From the NCBI GenBank assembly GCA_903831165.1, contig CAIKWV010000543.1, positions 1-6,994 on the forward strand: a stretch of 6,994 nucleotides of DNA. Direction: 5' to 3'. Shown piece after piece: positions 1-6,718 of this stretch. Below the pieces are notes generated by a model, which had not been told where the DNA came from, searched no databases, and was given only the letters and a program-made list of their open reading frames with translations. Every line of letters begins with the position of its first letter. Positions within the stretch are counted from its first letter, which is position 1. A program made the position numbers and the translations under genes. This DNA is from an uncultured cyanobacterium (lineage in GTDB: Bacteria; Cyanobacteriota; Cyanobacteriia; PCC-6307; Cyanobiaceae).

Positions 1-404
1 CCCAGCAGGTGAGCGAGGGCATGCGGGTTCTGCTGACGCCAAAAGGGATCTCCAGGGCCCAATACGGCGGGATTCCCGGTCGCGTGATTGAGGTCAACAA
101 GCTACCGCTGCAGGGCGATGGGCTTCAGGGCGCGGTTGGTAGTCGCGCCCTGGTGGGTCCGATCCAGGGTCTCATCCCCTCCCCCTATCTGGTCAGGGTT
201 GAACTGGAGCAAACCGGGCCTGATCAGTGCCTACGGGCCAGCAGCTACGACTGCTACCGCTGGAGTTCAGGCCGTCTGCCGCCCCACCCCGTACGCCTGG
301 CCACCCTGGCCGATGTGCAGATCACCACCACCTACCGTCGACCCTTCGAATTTGTGATGCCCGCCATCAAGGGCGCCCTGGGCCTGGTGGTCGATAGCAA
401 ATGA
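1..404 (+). CDS. NHLM/NHLP bacteriocin-system HlyD-family secretion protein, C-terminal fragment (5' cut by window edge)
   Basis: This is the last 133 residues of a membrane-fusion (adaptor) protein that would bridge the inner-membrane ABC exporter to an outer-membrane channel. The frame is open from base 3 back to the window edge, so the GTG at 9 is an internal valine codon and not the start. Fragment residues 6-13 (GMRVLLTP), followed by 21-31 (YGGIPGRVIEV), match the beta-barrel segment of HlyD proteins. The motif YRWSSG (85-90) followed by PP is, from my knowledge of the family, typical of NHLM-type secretion proteins (TIGR03794-like). The closing hydrophobic stretch (about 113-130) also fits that family's C-terminus. 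The N-terminal membrane anchor and coiled coil lie outside the window. Two cysteines (fragment residues 76 and 84) sit in a loop just before YRWSSG. The stop (402-404) overlaps the next gene's ATG by 4 nt, which supports one operon. Family identity rests on recalled motifs. Confidence 0.85.
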   Translation, partial: QQVSEGMRVLLTPKGISRAQYGGIPGRVIEVNKLPLQGDGLQGAVGSRALVGPIQGLIPSPYLVRVELEQTGPDQCLRASSYDCYRWSSGRLPPHPVRLATLADVQITTTYRRPFEFVMPAIKGALGLVVDSK

Positions 405-2590
405 AGCGGAAGTCTCGGGTCGTGACCCCCACTGTGCTCCAGTACGAGTCGGTGGAGTGTGGTGCGGCCAGCCTCAAGATTGTAATGGGTTACTTGGGCA
501 AGATATTGCCCCTCTCGGAGATCCGCGATCGTTGTGGCATCAGCCGTGATGGCGTTACCGCCGTGCAGCTGAAGCGGGCTGCCCAGAGCTATGGGCTTGA
601 GGTGAAGGCCTTTCGCAGCAGTGCCGATAAGCTGCTCGAATCTGGTGATTTCCCTTGCATTCTCTTCTGGAATTTCAATCACTTTCTTGTCCTTGAAGGC
701 TTTGAGAAGGGCCAGGCCTTTCTCAGTGATCCGGCCCAGGGGCGCTGCCGCGTCTCCTGGGAGGACTTTCAGACCAGTTTCACAGGGGTGGTGCTCCGGT
801 TAAGCCCGGGCCCTGCCTTTAGCTCCGGTGGCCGTGAACCCAGCCTCTACCGCTGGATGCCGGCCCTCTTGCGTCCCTATCTCAGCATCGTGCCTTGGCT
901 CGCCATGGTGGCGATCACCGTGGCCCTGCCGGATTTGTTCATCGCCGGGGCGACAAGCCAGTTCATCGATGGCTTTCTGCAAGAAGGTCGAGAAAATATT
1001 GCGATCCCCGTGATCTGGATCACCGGAATCGCCGTAGTTGTGCTGATCGCGCTGATCAATTTGCAGAAGTTTCTGCTGCGAAACCTTTCTAACCTTCTGC
1101 TTAAGCGGATCAGCAGCCTGCTCTACATCTCCCTCTTCAGTCTGCCGTATCGCTATTTTGTGCAACGCATGCGTGGTGAGGTGGCGACCCGCTTGCTGCT
1201 GCCTTTCTCATTTGTGCAACTCAGCATCAACGGCGTCATTGATTTTCTGCTGTCGCTTGGCTCGGGCCTGCTGGCCCTGCTGGTGGGCCTGCTGATCTCT
1301 CCCTGGCTGTCGCTGCTCACGGTGTTGATCGCTGGGGGGAATTCCCTCCTCACCCTCAGGATTCGGGACGTTCGCAAAGACGACAACCAGAAGCTTGCGA
1401 TGTTGCAGGGCAAGGCTCAAGGTATCGGCATGTACGTGATCCAGTGTATCGAAAGCATTAAGGCCAGCGGGCTGGAAAATGAATCTTTCAAGCAGTGGTC
1501 GGCCAGCTTCAATGATTCCCTGGCGGAGCTCCAGAAGCAATCGCTGGCCACCGCCCTGGTGGGCCTAATCGGCACCACCTCCGGCTTTCTACTTCGTTGC
1601 TGTGTGATCCTGCTCGGCGGAGTGCTGATCATCTGGGGTCAACTCACCCTGGGTGAATTGATGGCCTTTCAGTTTCTGATGGACATGATCCAGGCGCCGC
1701 TACAGCAACTCAATCTCCTCAGCAGCCAGCTGCAGCAACTCGACGGCGAGATGGGTCGGATCAATGATGTGATCGATAGCGATACCGACCCGATGGTGCG
1801 CAGTTTTCAGGTGTCCTCGACGCCCGATCAACCCCAGCGGCAGCTCGCAGGCGACCTGGAGATGCGTGATTTGGGCTTTCGGTTCAGTTCAACGACTCCG
1901 ATGATGTTTTCCGGCTTGAATCTGACCCTGAAGGCAGGCCAGCATCTGGCGATCGTTGGCGGCAGCGGATCGGGCAAATCGACGCTGCTGCGGCTCTTGG
2001 CCGGCCTCTATAGCCCCAGCCAGGGGCGAATTCTCTACGACGGCCGCGACTGGCTCGACTGGGACGATCCCACCCTGCGGGCCTCGATCGCCCTGGTTTC
2101 GCAGGATGTCTTTCTGTTTCCTGCAAGCCTCGAGCAAAACCTCACCCTCTGGGATCCGCGCTTTGGCTCCGGCGATGCGTTGGCAGCGCTTGAGGAGGCC
2201 GGTCTCCTCGATGATCTTGGCGGTGCCGGTGCCCTTGGTCTGCATCTCGGCGAGGGGGGCGGCAACCTCAGCGGCGGCCAACGCCAGCGGGTTGAGATTG
2301 CCCGGGCTCTGCTGCGCCACCCAAGCCTGCTGTTGATGGATGAGGCCACCAGCGCCCTCGATGATCGGCGCGAGCGGCAGATTCTCACGGCTGCCAAACG
2401 CACGCCGCGCACCCTGGTGACCGTGGCTCACCGGATGTATGGGGCGCAGATCAGCGACTGGGTTCTGGTGTTCGATCAGGGTCAATTGGTGGAGCAGGGC
2501 CCTCCGGGAGACCTGGCAGAGCTTGATGGCCCGTACCACCGGCTACTGGAGGCCGAGCTCGTGAGCGTTGCTGGAGGGAGCAACCGATGA
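401..2590 (+). CDS. NHLM bacteriocin-system ABC transporter with active C39 peptidase domain (peptidase/permease/ATPase)
   Basis: A 729-residue bifunctional exporter expected to cleave the leader of a precursor peptide on the cytoplasmic side and pump the product across the inner membrane. Residues about 8-135 form a peptidase C39 domain. Gln14 (oxyanion), Cys20 in VECGAASL, His94 in NHFLVLEG and Asp110 in LSDPAQG are all present, so it should be active. Six membrane segments follow, roughly at 160-184, 203-222, 272-288, 289-315, 385-411 and 417-436. The ATPase domain (about 484-725) has Walker A GGSGSGKST (520-528), Q-loop Gln568, signature LSGGQ (623-627), Walker B LLLMDE (643-648) with catalytic Glu648, the D-loop SALD and H-loop His677. 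The length and order match the NHLM peptidase/ATP-binding transporters (TIGR03796-like) and PCATs in general. The ATG at 401 overlaps the adaptor's stop and leaves the right spacing before Cys20. A LanT-type lantibiotic exporter is the main alternative, but the paired second ABC gene favours NHLM. Confidence 0.95.
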   Translation: MKRKSRVVTPTVLQYESVECGAASLKIVMGYLGKILPLSEIRDRCGISRDGVTAVQLKRAAQSYGLEVKAFRSSADKLLESGDFPCILFWNFNHFLVLEGFEKGQAFLSDPAQGRCRVSWEDFQTSFTGVVLRLSPGPAFSSGGREPSLYRWMPALLRPYLSIVPWLAMVAITVALPDLFIAGATSQFIDGFLQEGRENIAIPVIWITGIAVVVLIALINLQKFLLRNLSNLLLKRISSLLYISLFSLPYRYFVQRMRGEVATRLLLPFSFVQLSINGVIDFLLSLGSGLLALLVGLLISPWLSLLTVLIAGGNSLLTLRIRDVRKDDNQKLAMLQGKAQGIGMYVIQCIESIKASGLENESFKQWSASFNDSLAELQKQSLATALVGLIGTTSGFLLRCCVILLGGVLIIWGQLTLGELMAFQFLMDMIQAPLQQLNLLSSQLQQLDGEMGRINDVIDSDTDPMVRSFQVSSTPDQPQRQLAGDLEMRDLGFRFSSTTPMMFSGLNLTLKAGQHLAIVGGSGSGKSTLLRLLAGLYSPSQGRILYDGRDWLDWDDPTLRASIALVSQDVFLFPASLEQNLTLWDPRFGSGDALAALEEAGLLDDLGGAGALGLHLGEGGGNLSGGQRQRVEIARALLRHPSLLLMDEATSALDDRRERQILTAAKRTPRTLVTVAHRMYGAQISDWVLVFDQGQLVEQGPPGDLAELDGPYHRLLEAELVSVAGGSNR
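2573..2577 (+). promoter_or_regulatory. Shine-Dalgarno site of the second ABC transporter
   Basis: GGAGG lies inside the 3' end of the first ABC gene, 9 nt before the ATG at 2587. It supports that ATG as the start and would allow re-initiation of ribosomes that finish the upstream gene at the ATGA overlap. Confidence 0.7.
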
Positions 2591-4758
2591 CCCTCTCCCA
2601 GAGCCGCCAGGACGCTCTGCTTCGGGGCATGGCCGCTGTGCAGCAGCAGGGGGTCGACCATCTCCCCATGGGCAGCAATGCCAATGATCCAAGCTGCAGG
2701 GCTCTCAGCTATGCCATGGCCGTGCTGGGGGATGAGCGCGAGATCGTGCCCTCTGAAGGCAGCTTCAGCGACCTGCTGGAGAACAACAGCATCCCGCACC
2801 GGGAGGTCAAGACACCCGCCGATCTGATCCGTTCCACCCGGGCGATGCTGATCGCCTTCGCTGCAGACGATGGCCGGCCCATGGCGGTGCATCGCCTGGC
2901 CGGAAAGACCGTTGTCTTTGACTCCAAAAGCAGCCAGCAGCTGCCACTCCAGGCTGACCTGAAGCTGAAGCCCTATGCCTACGAGCTCTATGCCTCCCTG
3001 CCGGCCCCCCTGGGGTCCCTCCAAAACCTGTTGAGCTTCGCCCTGGGCAGCAACATCTCGGCACTGCTCACGGTGTTGTTCAGTGCTGTGGTCGTGGCGA
3101 TCTTCAACCTCAGCATTCCCATCCTCACCTCATTCCTGGTGAGCACGGTGTTGCCGCTCGGAGAACTGCAGCTGGTGGTGGAAACTTCGCTGGTGGTGCT
3201 GTTGATCGCCCTCTGCACCGTGATGTCCCAGGGATTCAGCAGCCTGGCCACGGTGCGGATGGAATCGCTTGTCAACCTGCGCCTGGAGGCAGCCGTCTGG
3301 AGCCATCTGCTGCGACTGCCCCTGGATTTCTTCCAGAAACTGGGCACGGCCGATCTGGTGACCCGGGTGGGCTCGATCAGTGAGATGCGGCAGCTGGTGA
3401 GCACCGGCCTGCTCTCCACCGGACTGAGCCTGGTGTTTTCGCTCTCGAATCTGGGCCTGATGTTCGTGTACCAGGCTCAGCTGGCAGTGGTTGCAGGGGT
3501 TTTCACGCTGCTCAGTGCCGTTGTGATGGTGCTGCTGGTGCTGCAGGCCGCCAAGCTTGAACAACCCTTGCAGGAGGGCCAGGCCCGCCTCAATGACATG
3601 GGTCTGCAATCCGTGGTGGGCATGCCCCAGATCCGCGTCAGCGGCAGTGAGCCCTTCGTGTTTGAGCAGTGGATCAAAGAAGTGGTGCGCCTGGGAGTGC
3701 TGATGCGTCGCGGCGAGGCCGCCAACAATGCGCTCGAGATGCTGGCCCGGGTACTCACACCCCTCGGTCAGGTTGTGGTGTTCATCACCCTGGTGGGGCT
3801 GCTCAATCAGGCACAGACGCAGGATGGCACGCAGGGCGGTCTTGGTTCGCTGGGCGCCAACCAATTGGTAGCGGCTTTTGTCACCTTTCAGGCGGCCTAT
3901 GTCTCTTTTAACAGTCAGCTTTCGGCGATGGCGGTTCAGGTGGCGAATACGGTGGCGAAACTGATCGTGCTGTGGAATCGGAGCAGCGTGGTGATGTATG
4001 CAACCCCCGAAGCCGGCCAGGCGGGTGGCGCCCAGATGCACGAGCTGGTGGGTCAGATCGAACTGAACAACCTTCAGGTGCGCTACCCAGATGCCCCAGC
4101 CCCCCTGTTGCACCAGATCAATCTGAAGATTCCCCAGGGCTCCTATACGGCGATCACAGGTGCTTCCGGTTGTGGGAAAACGACACTGCTGCGTTGTCTG
4201 CTGCGGTTGATGGAACCTGAAGCCGGTGTCATCAACATTGACGGCGTTGATCTGCGCAAGCTGGCTGTTCGCCACTATCGCCGCCAGCTGGGGGTGGTGC
4301 TTCAGAACGCACCTCTGCCCACCGGATCGATCTACGACGTGGTGCGCGCCGGCCGTTCCCTCAGCCGTGATGAGGTCTGGTCAGCCCTGGAGCAGGCCTC
4401 GATGCTGGACGATGTGGAACGGATGCCGATGAGGCTGGAAACCGTGGTCAGTGAAGGTGCCATGGGCATTTCCGGAGGCCAGCGCCAGCGGCTGTCGCTG
4501 GCCCGTGCCTTGATCGGCCAGCCCAAAGTTCTGTTATTGGATGAAGCCACCAGCGCTCTCGATGCCCCCACGCAGGCGGCGGTGACCCGCACCCTCGAAT
4601 CACTAGCCATCACCCGCGTGGCCATTGCCCATCGACTTTCAACGATCGCTTCAGCCGATCAGATCGCTGTGATCTCTGGGGGTACGATCAGCGAATTGGG
4701 CACTTATGACGAACTTCAGCGTCAGCCGGGAGGCTACCTGAATCGCATGGAAGCATGA
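2587..4758 (+). CDS. NHLM bacteriocin-system ABC transporter, permease/ATP-binding protein (second half-transporter)
   Basis: A 723-residue ABC exporter subunit that probably pairs with the upstream peptidase-transporter. Residues 1 to about 145 are a soluble N-terminal domain. Its pattern (DPSCRALSYAMAVLG at 34-48, then RPMAVHRLAGKTVVFDS at 97-113) resembles a degenerate C39 fold. The spacing of Cys37, His102 and Asp112 does not match the active enzyme and no oxyanion Gln is evident, so I infer it is non-catalytic. Membrane segments lie near 157-183, 197-217, 272-295, 297-320, 384-407 and 424-446. The ATPase domain (about 489-720) has Walker A GASGCGKTT (525-533), Q-loop Gln573, a slightly variant signature ISGGQ (628-632), Walker B VLLLDE with Glu653, SALD and H-loop His682, so it looks ATPase-competent. 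The order adaptor, peptidase-ABC, second ABC is the NHLM arrangement (TIGR03797-like). The start at 2587 has an ATGA overlap and a good ribosome site. Confidence 0.93.
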   Translation: MTLSQSRQDALLRGMAAVQQQGVDHLPMGSNANDPSCRALSYAMAVLGDEREIVPSEGSFSDLLENNSIPHREVKTPADLIRSTRAMLIAFAADDGRPMAVHRLAGKTVVFDSKSSQQLPLQADLKLKPYAYELYASLPAPLGSLQNLLSFALGSNISALLTVLFSAVVVAIFNLSIPILTSFLVSTVLPLGELQLVVETSLVVLLIALCTVMSQGFSSLATVRMESLVNLRLEAAVWSHLLRLPLDFFQKLGTADLVTRVGSISEMRQLVSTGLLSTGLSLVFSLSNLGLMFVYQAQLAVVAGVFTLLSAVVMVLLVLQAAKLEQPLQEGQARLNDMGLQSVVGMPQIRVSGSEPFVFEQWIKEVVRLGVLMRRGEAANNALEMLARVLTPLGQVVVFITLVGLLNQAQTQDGTQGGLGSLGANQLVAAFVTFQAAYVSFNSQLSAMAVQVANTVAKLIVLWNRSSVVMYATPEAGQAGGAQMHELVGQIELNNLQVRYPDAPAPLLHQINLKIPQGSYTAITGASGCGKTTLLRCLLRLMEPEAGVINIDGVDLRKLAVRHYRRQLGVVLQNAPLPTGSIYDVVRAGRSLSRDEVWSALEQASMLDDVERMPMRLETVVSEGAMGISGGQRQRLSLARALIGQPKVLLLDEATSALDAPTQAAVTRTLESLAITRVAIAHRLSTIASADQIAVISGGTISELGTYDELQRQPGGYLNRMEA

Positions 4759-4780
4759 ACCTATACCAGCGCATGGAGGC
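4744..4780 (+). repeat. Short near-duplication spanning the stop codon of the second ABC gene
   Basis: CGCATGGA occurs at 4744-4751 and again at 4770-4777, and both copies continue with a purine and then GC. The 26-nt offset is not a multiple of three. The first copy encodes the transporter's last residues (YLNRMEA). The second copy, read in the -1 frame, encodes LYQRMEAS, which looks like a usual end for an ABC exporter. The pattern is visible in the sequence; a duplication origin is inference. Confidence 0.4.
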
Positions 4781-4832
4781 CTCCATCGCTCACCCCTTGC
4801 TGGAGAGGCCAGGCACAGGGGCAAGCAACTGA
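4755..4832 (+). CDS. Candidate 25-codon ORF, ATGA-coupled to the second ABC gene
   Basis: ATG (4755-4757) overlaps the transporter's TGA (4756-4758), exactly as at the two upstream gene junctions, and the frame runs to TGA at 4830-4832. The product would be 25 residues, beginning MNLYQRMEAS and ending TGASN, with no signal peptide and no GG leader motif. The only purine-rich site, GGGAGG at 4728-4733, is 21 nt away, so any initiation would depend on coupling. I do not recognise it as a bacteriocin precursor. Its start resembles the preceding gene's C-terminus (YLNRMEA), so it may equally be a frameshifted alternative tail of the transporter, or chance. Such a short ORF has weak statistical support. 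Confidence 0.2.
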   Translation: MNLYQRMEASIAHPLLERPGTGASN

Positions 4833-4910
4833 AAAGAACTCTGTAGACGGACTTGGATCTATCAAGTCGCTTAAGAAGGTAGCCTCAAATCAATTCTGGA
4901 ACAGCATCCA

Positions 4911-4933
4911 CCTCAGGCATTATTGAGCCGAGG
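4911..4933 (+). terminator. Weak bulged hairpin after the export operon, possible transcription end or RNA stabiliser
   Basis: CCTC(A)GGC at 4911-4918 can pair with GCCGAGG at 4927-4933 around an 8-nt loop, giving seven pairs with one bulged A. It lies about 150 nt past the last transporter stop. No T-run follows, so it is not a standard intrinsic terminator. It could be a 3'-end structure or have no function. Confidence 0.2.
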
Positions 4934-5037
4934 CTAACGTTGGAGGGCCAGGAAAAGGCCTAGCAATGTCTTGACTGGTGGCCATTGGGAAAGTCGCGCA
5001 AGAAAGTGCTGAGAGTGGCTGACAGAGCAGGAGAGGC

Positions 5038-5238
5038 GTGCTAACAAGGCCATTGTTAACTGACCCCTTTCGGACGATGCCAGGAGCTCAGCCCAAGGAA
5101 TTGCTTGTGATGTTGGCAGAAGATTTCGACACTTCGAATTGGTGCAAAGACCGAAAATTTAATCACACTCATATCACGAAAGCCTTCGGTTCAGGTCGCC
5201 TCCACAAGACTAGATTCGGTATCTTCAATGTACGATGA
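5038..5238 (+). CDS. Doubtful small ORF of unknown function in the gap
   Basis: The frame is open from a GTG at 5038 (66 codons) or from an ATG at 5077 (53 codons) to TGA at 5236-5238, overlapping the first 11 nt of the TPR gene. A purine-rich AGGAGAGG (5029-5036) precedes the GTG, but only 4 nt separate its AGGAG core from the start codon. The predicted product is hydrophilic, with a single Cys (in SNWCKD) and a His/Lys/Arg-rich second half (KFNHTHITKAFGSGR). It has no signal peptide, no membrane segment and no double-Gly leader. I do not recognise the family. It could be a small protein translated ahead of the TPR gene, a gene remnant, or chance; an open frame of this size is not strong evidence. 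Confidence 0.2.
   Translation: MLTRPLLTDPFRTMPGAQPKELLVMLAEDFDTSNWCKDRKFNHTHITKAFGSGRLHKTRFGIFNVR
5042..5058. promoter_or_regulatory. Operator-like inverted repeat upstream of the TPR gene
   Basis: TAACAA-GGCCA-TTGTTA is a perfect 6-bp inverted repeat with a 5-bp spacer, and the pairing continues with G5040/C5060 after one mismatch. Half-site centres are 11 bp apart, about one helical turn, as in binding sites for dimeric repressors. It sits about 170 bp upstream of the TPR start. A regulator role is inference; it could also be a small hairpin. Confidence 0.25.
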
Positions 5239-6718
5239 GGAAACGGTTGAAGCTCTGTTGCAGCAGGACAAGCTTCACGAAGCTGAAATGATCTGCATTC
5301 GCCTTGTCACCATAGATGCATCAAATTACGCTGCCCATAGCAAACTAGCCCGCATCTACAGGAAGACAGGAAGGCACGACGAAGCTGTCATACTACTCGA
5401 AAAGATTCTCGAGCTCCAACCAGACAATCCCGAGGCGCACAAGGATCTAGGAAATGCCTTGAAGGAACAGGGAAAGTACGACGCTGCCATTGATGCCTAC
5501 ACATCAGCGATACGGCTTAACCCATCATTTGCCCAAGCGCATATCAATCTTGGCCTTGTCCACCATGAGAACAGTGATCTTAATGCCGCCACTTCCGCCT
5601 TTCACCAGGCAATACAGCTTGATCCCGGCAAACCCGAAGCGCACTACAATCTCGGCATTTCTCTCCATGAACAAGGGCAGCTGACAGCCGCCATTGCCTC
5701 GTATGAGCGGGCCCTGCAGCTCAAGCCGAACTACGCTGACGCTCATAACAATCTCTCATCAACCCTACTCCTTGCTGGCGACTATGCAGCCGGATGGCAG
5801 GAATATGAATATCGAGGAGACCCTGGAGAATCTGCGCAGGCCGCGTTCCGCGCCAAACTCAAGATCACTCAATGGAACGGCACTGCGCTAAAAAAAGGGG
5901 ACAAACTACTACTCATTGCAGAGCAAGGAATCGGCGACACTCTGCAGTTCATGCGCTATGTCATCCCTCTCCGCAAGCAAGGCATAGCAGTCTCACTCTG
6001 CCCTCACCCACAGCTCACAACATTAATCCAGGAATCGGGCATTGATCCTACCCCACTGAAGCCAAGCCAGGCAATTCAAGTGCGAGACGGACATTGGCTG
6101 CCGCTACTTTCGTTGCCACGCTATCTCGGCGTCGGCCCAGAGAACCCGATCATCACGACACCATATATCGCCACTTCAGTCGCTATGGCGGATCAATGGA
6201 AACGGACAATGGCACAGGAATGCCGTCCAATCATAGGCATCCATTGGCAGGGAAATCCTGATGTGGAGCAAACTAATCTCAGGGGGCGATCGTTACCGCT
6301 CGAGGCCTTTTCTCCGATCGCAGCCCGCACCAAAGCGACGCTGGTCTCGCTTCAGCATGGCTTTGGCAGCGAACAACTTGATGCGTGCTCTTTTCGAGAT
6401 CGTTTTGCGAGCTGCCAAGAGCAGATCAGCAAGGCCTTCAACTTTTCAGAAACTGCCGCCATCATCGCCAACTGTGATCTGATTATTACCTCTGACAGTT
6501 GCGTTGCTCACCTTGCTGCAGGAATGGGCAAATGCACATGGCTGCTGCTTCACAAAGTGCCGGACTGGCGTTGGGGTATGAATGGTAATAGCAGTTTTTG
6601 GTATCCTTCCATGCGCTTGTTCCGCCAGAAAGAACGAGGCAACTGGAATAACGTGCTGGAGCAGGTGGCGAGCGAACTACAAAAAGGCTCCCAAGGAATA
6701 GACAGTCTTCCAAGTTAA
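5228..6718 (+). CDS. Tetratricopeptide-repeat protein with C-terminal GT9/GT41-like glycosyltransferase domain
   Basis: A 496-residue, probably cytoplasmic protein with no signal peptide or membrane segment. Residues 1-33 form a degenerate TPR. Regular 34-residue repeats follow at about 34-67, 68-101, 102-135 and 136-169, and a partial one runs to about 195, ending in AGWQEYEYR. The C-terminal domain (about 215-485) carries motifs I associate with TPR-linked heptosyltransferase/OGT-like domains: AEQGIGDTLQFMRY (231-244), GIHWQGNP (337-344), RSLPLEAF (354-361), TSDSCVAHLAAGMGK (421-435), PDWRWG (445-450) and FWYPSMRLFRQ (457-467). Transfer of a sugar onto a protein or glycan is inferred; donor and acceptor are unknown. 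The ATG at 5228 is the first in-frame start after TGA 5108-5110; no Shine-Dalgarno is visible, which is common in cyanobacteria. Leucine and lysine codons (many CTA, CTT, AAA) differ from the CTG-rich transporters, suggesting separate origin. An A7 run lies between the two domains. Confidence 0.88.
   Translation: MYDEETVEALLQQDKLHEAEMICIRLVTIDASNYAAHSKLARIYRKTGRHDEAVILLEKILELQPDNPEAHKDLGNALKEQGKYDAAIDAYTSAIRLNPSFAQAHINLGLVHHENSDLNAATSAFHQAIQLDPGKPEAHYNLGISLHEQGQLTAAIASYERALQLKPNYADAHNNLSSTLLLAGDYAAGWQEYEYRGDPGESAQAAFRAKLKITQWNGTALKKGDKLLLIAEQGIGDTLQFMRYVIPLRKQGIAVSLCPHPQLTTLIQESGIDPTPLKPSQAIQVRDGHWLPLLSLPRYLGVGPENPIITTPYIATSVAMADQWKRTMAQECRPIIGIHWQGNPDVEQTNLRGRSLPLEAFSPIAARTKATLVSLQHGFGSEQLDACSFRDRFASCQEQISKAFNFSETAAIIANCDLIITSDSCVAHLAAGMGKCTWLLLHKVPDWRWGMNGNSSFWYPSMRLFRQKERGNWNNVLEQVASELQKGSQGIDSLPS

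Larger units (their letters stand above)
4833..5227. other. Gap between the export operon and the TPR gene; no firmly supported gene
   Basis: About 395 bp of mixed composition, less GC-rich than the transporter genes. It holds a bulged hairpin (4911-4933), an inverted repeat (5042-5058) and a doubtful 66-codon ORF (5038-5238). I find no tRNA, no CRISPR repeats, no strong terminator with a T-run, and no convincing -35/-10 pair: a TTGACT at 4971-4976 has no matching -10 box at normal spacing. The promoter of the downstream TPR gene is presumably here, but I cannot place it. Confidence 0.6.

Noticed and set aside
9..404. GTG at 9 as the start of a complete 131-residue protein
   Set aside because: The frame is open to the window edge and the residues match the middle of an HlyD barrel domain, so the gene is truncated rather than short.
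1889..2539. 216-codon open frame on the - strand
   Set aside because: It is antisense to the ATPase domain of the first ABC gene and shows no recognisable domain; a shadow of coding bias.
3130..4275. 381-codon open frame on the - strand
   Set aside because: It lies entirely antisense to the second ABC gene, whose motifs are intact. Its product is His/Gln-rich low-complexity sequence typical of the complement of GC-rich coding DNA.
4950..4960. GGCC-loop-GGCC hairpin as a terminator
   Set aside because: It has only a 4-bp stem and no T-run, so it is too weak to support.
525..6292. Possible cyanobacterial HIP1 octamers (GCGATCGC)
   Set aside because: Only one-base variants were seen (GCGATCGT at 525, 1949 and 6286; ACGATCGC at 4642). 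No exact HIP1 was found, so it is not used as evidence for the organism.
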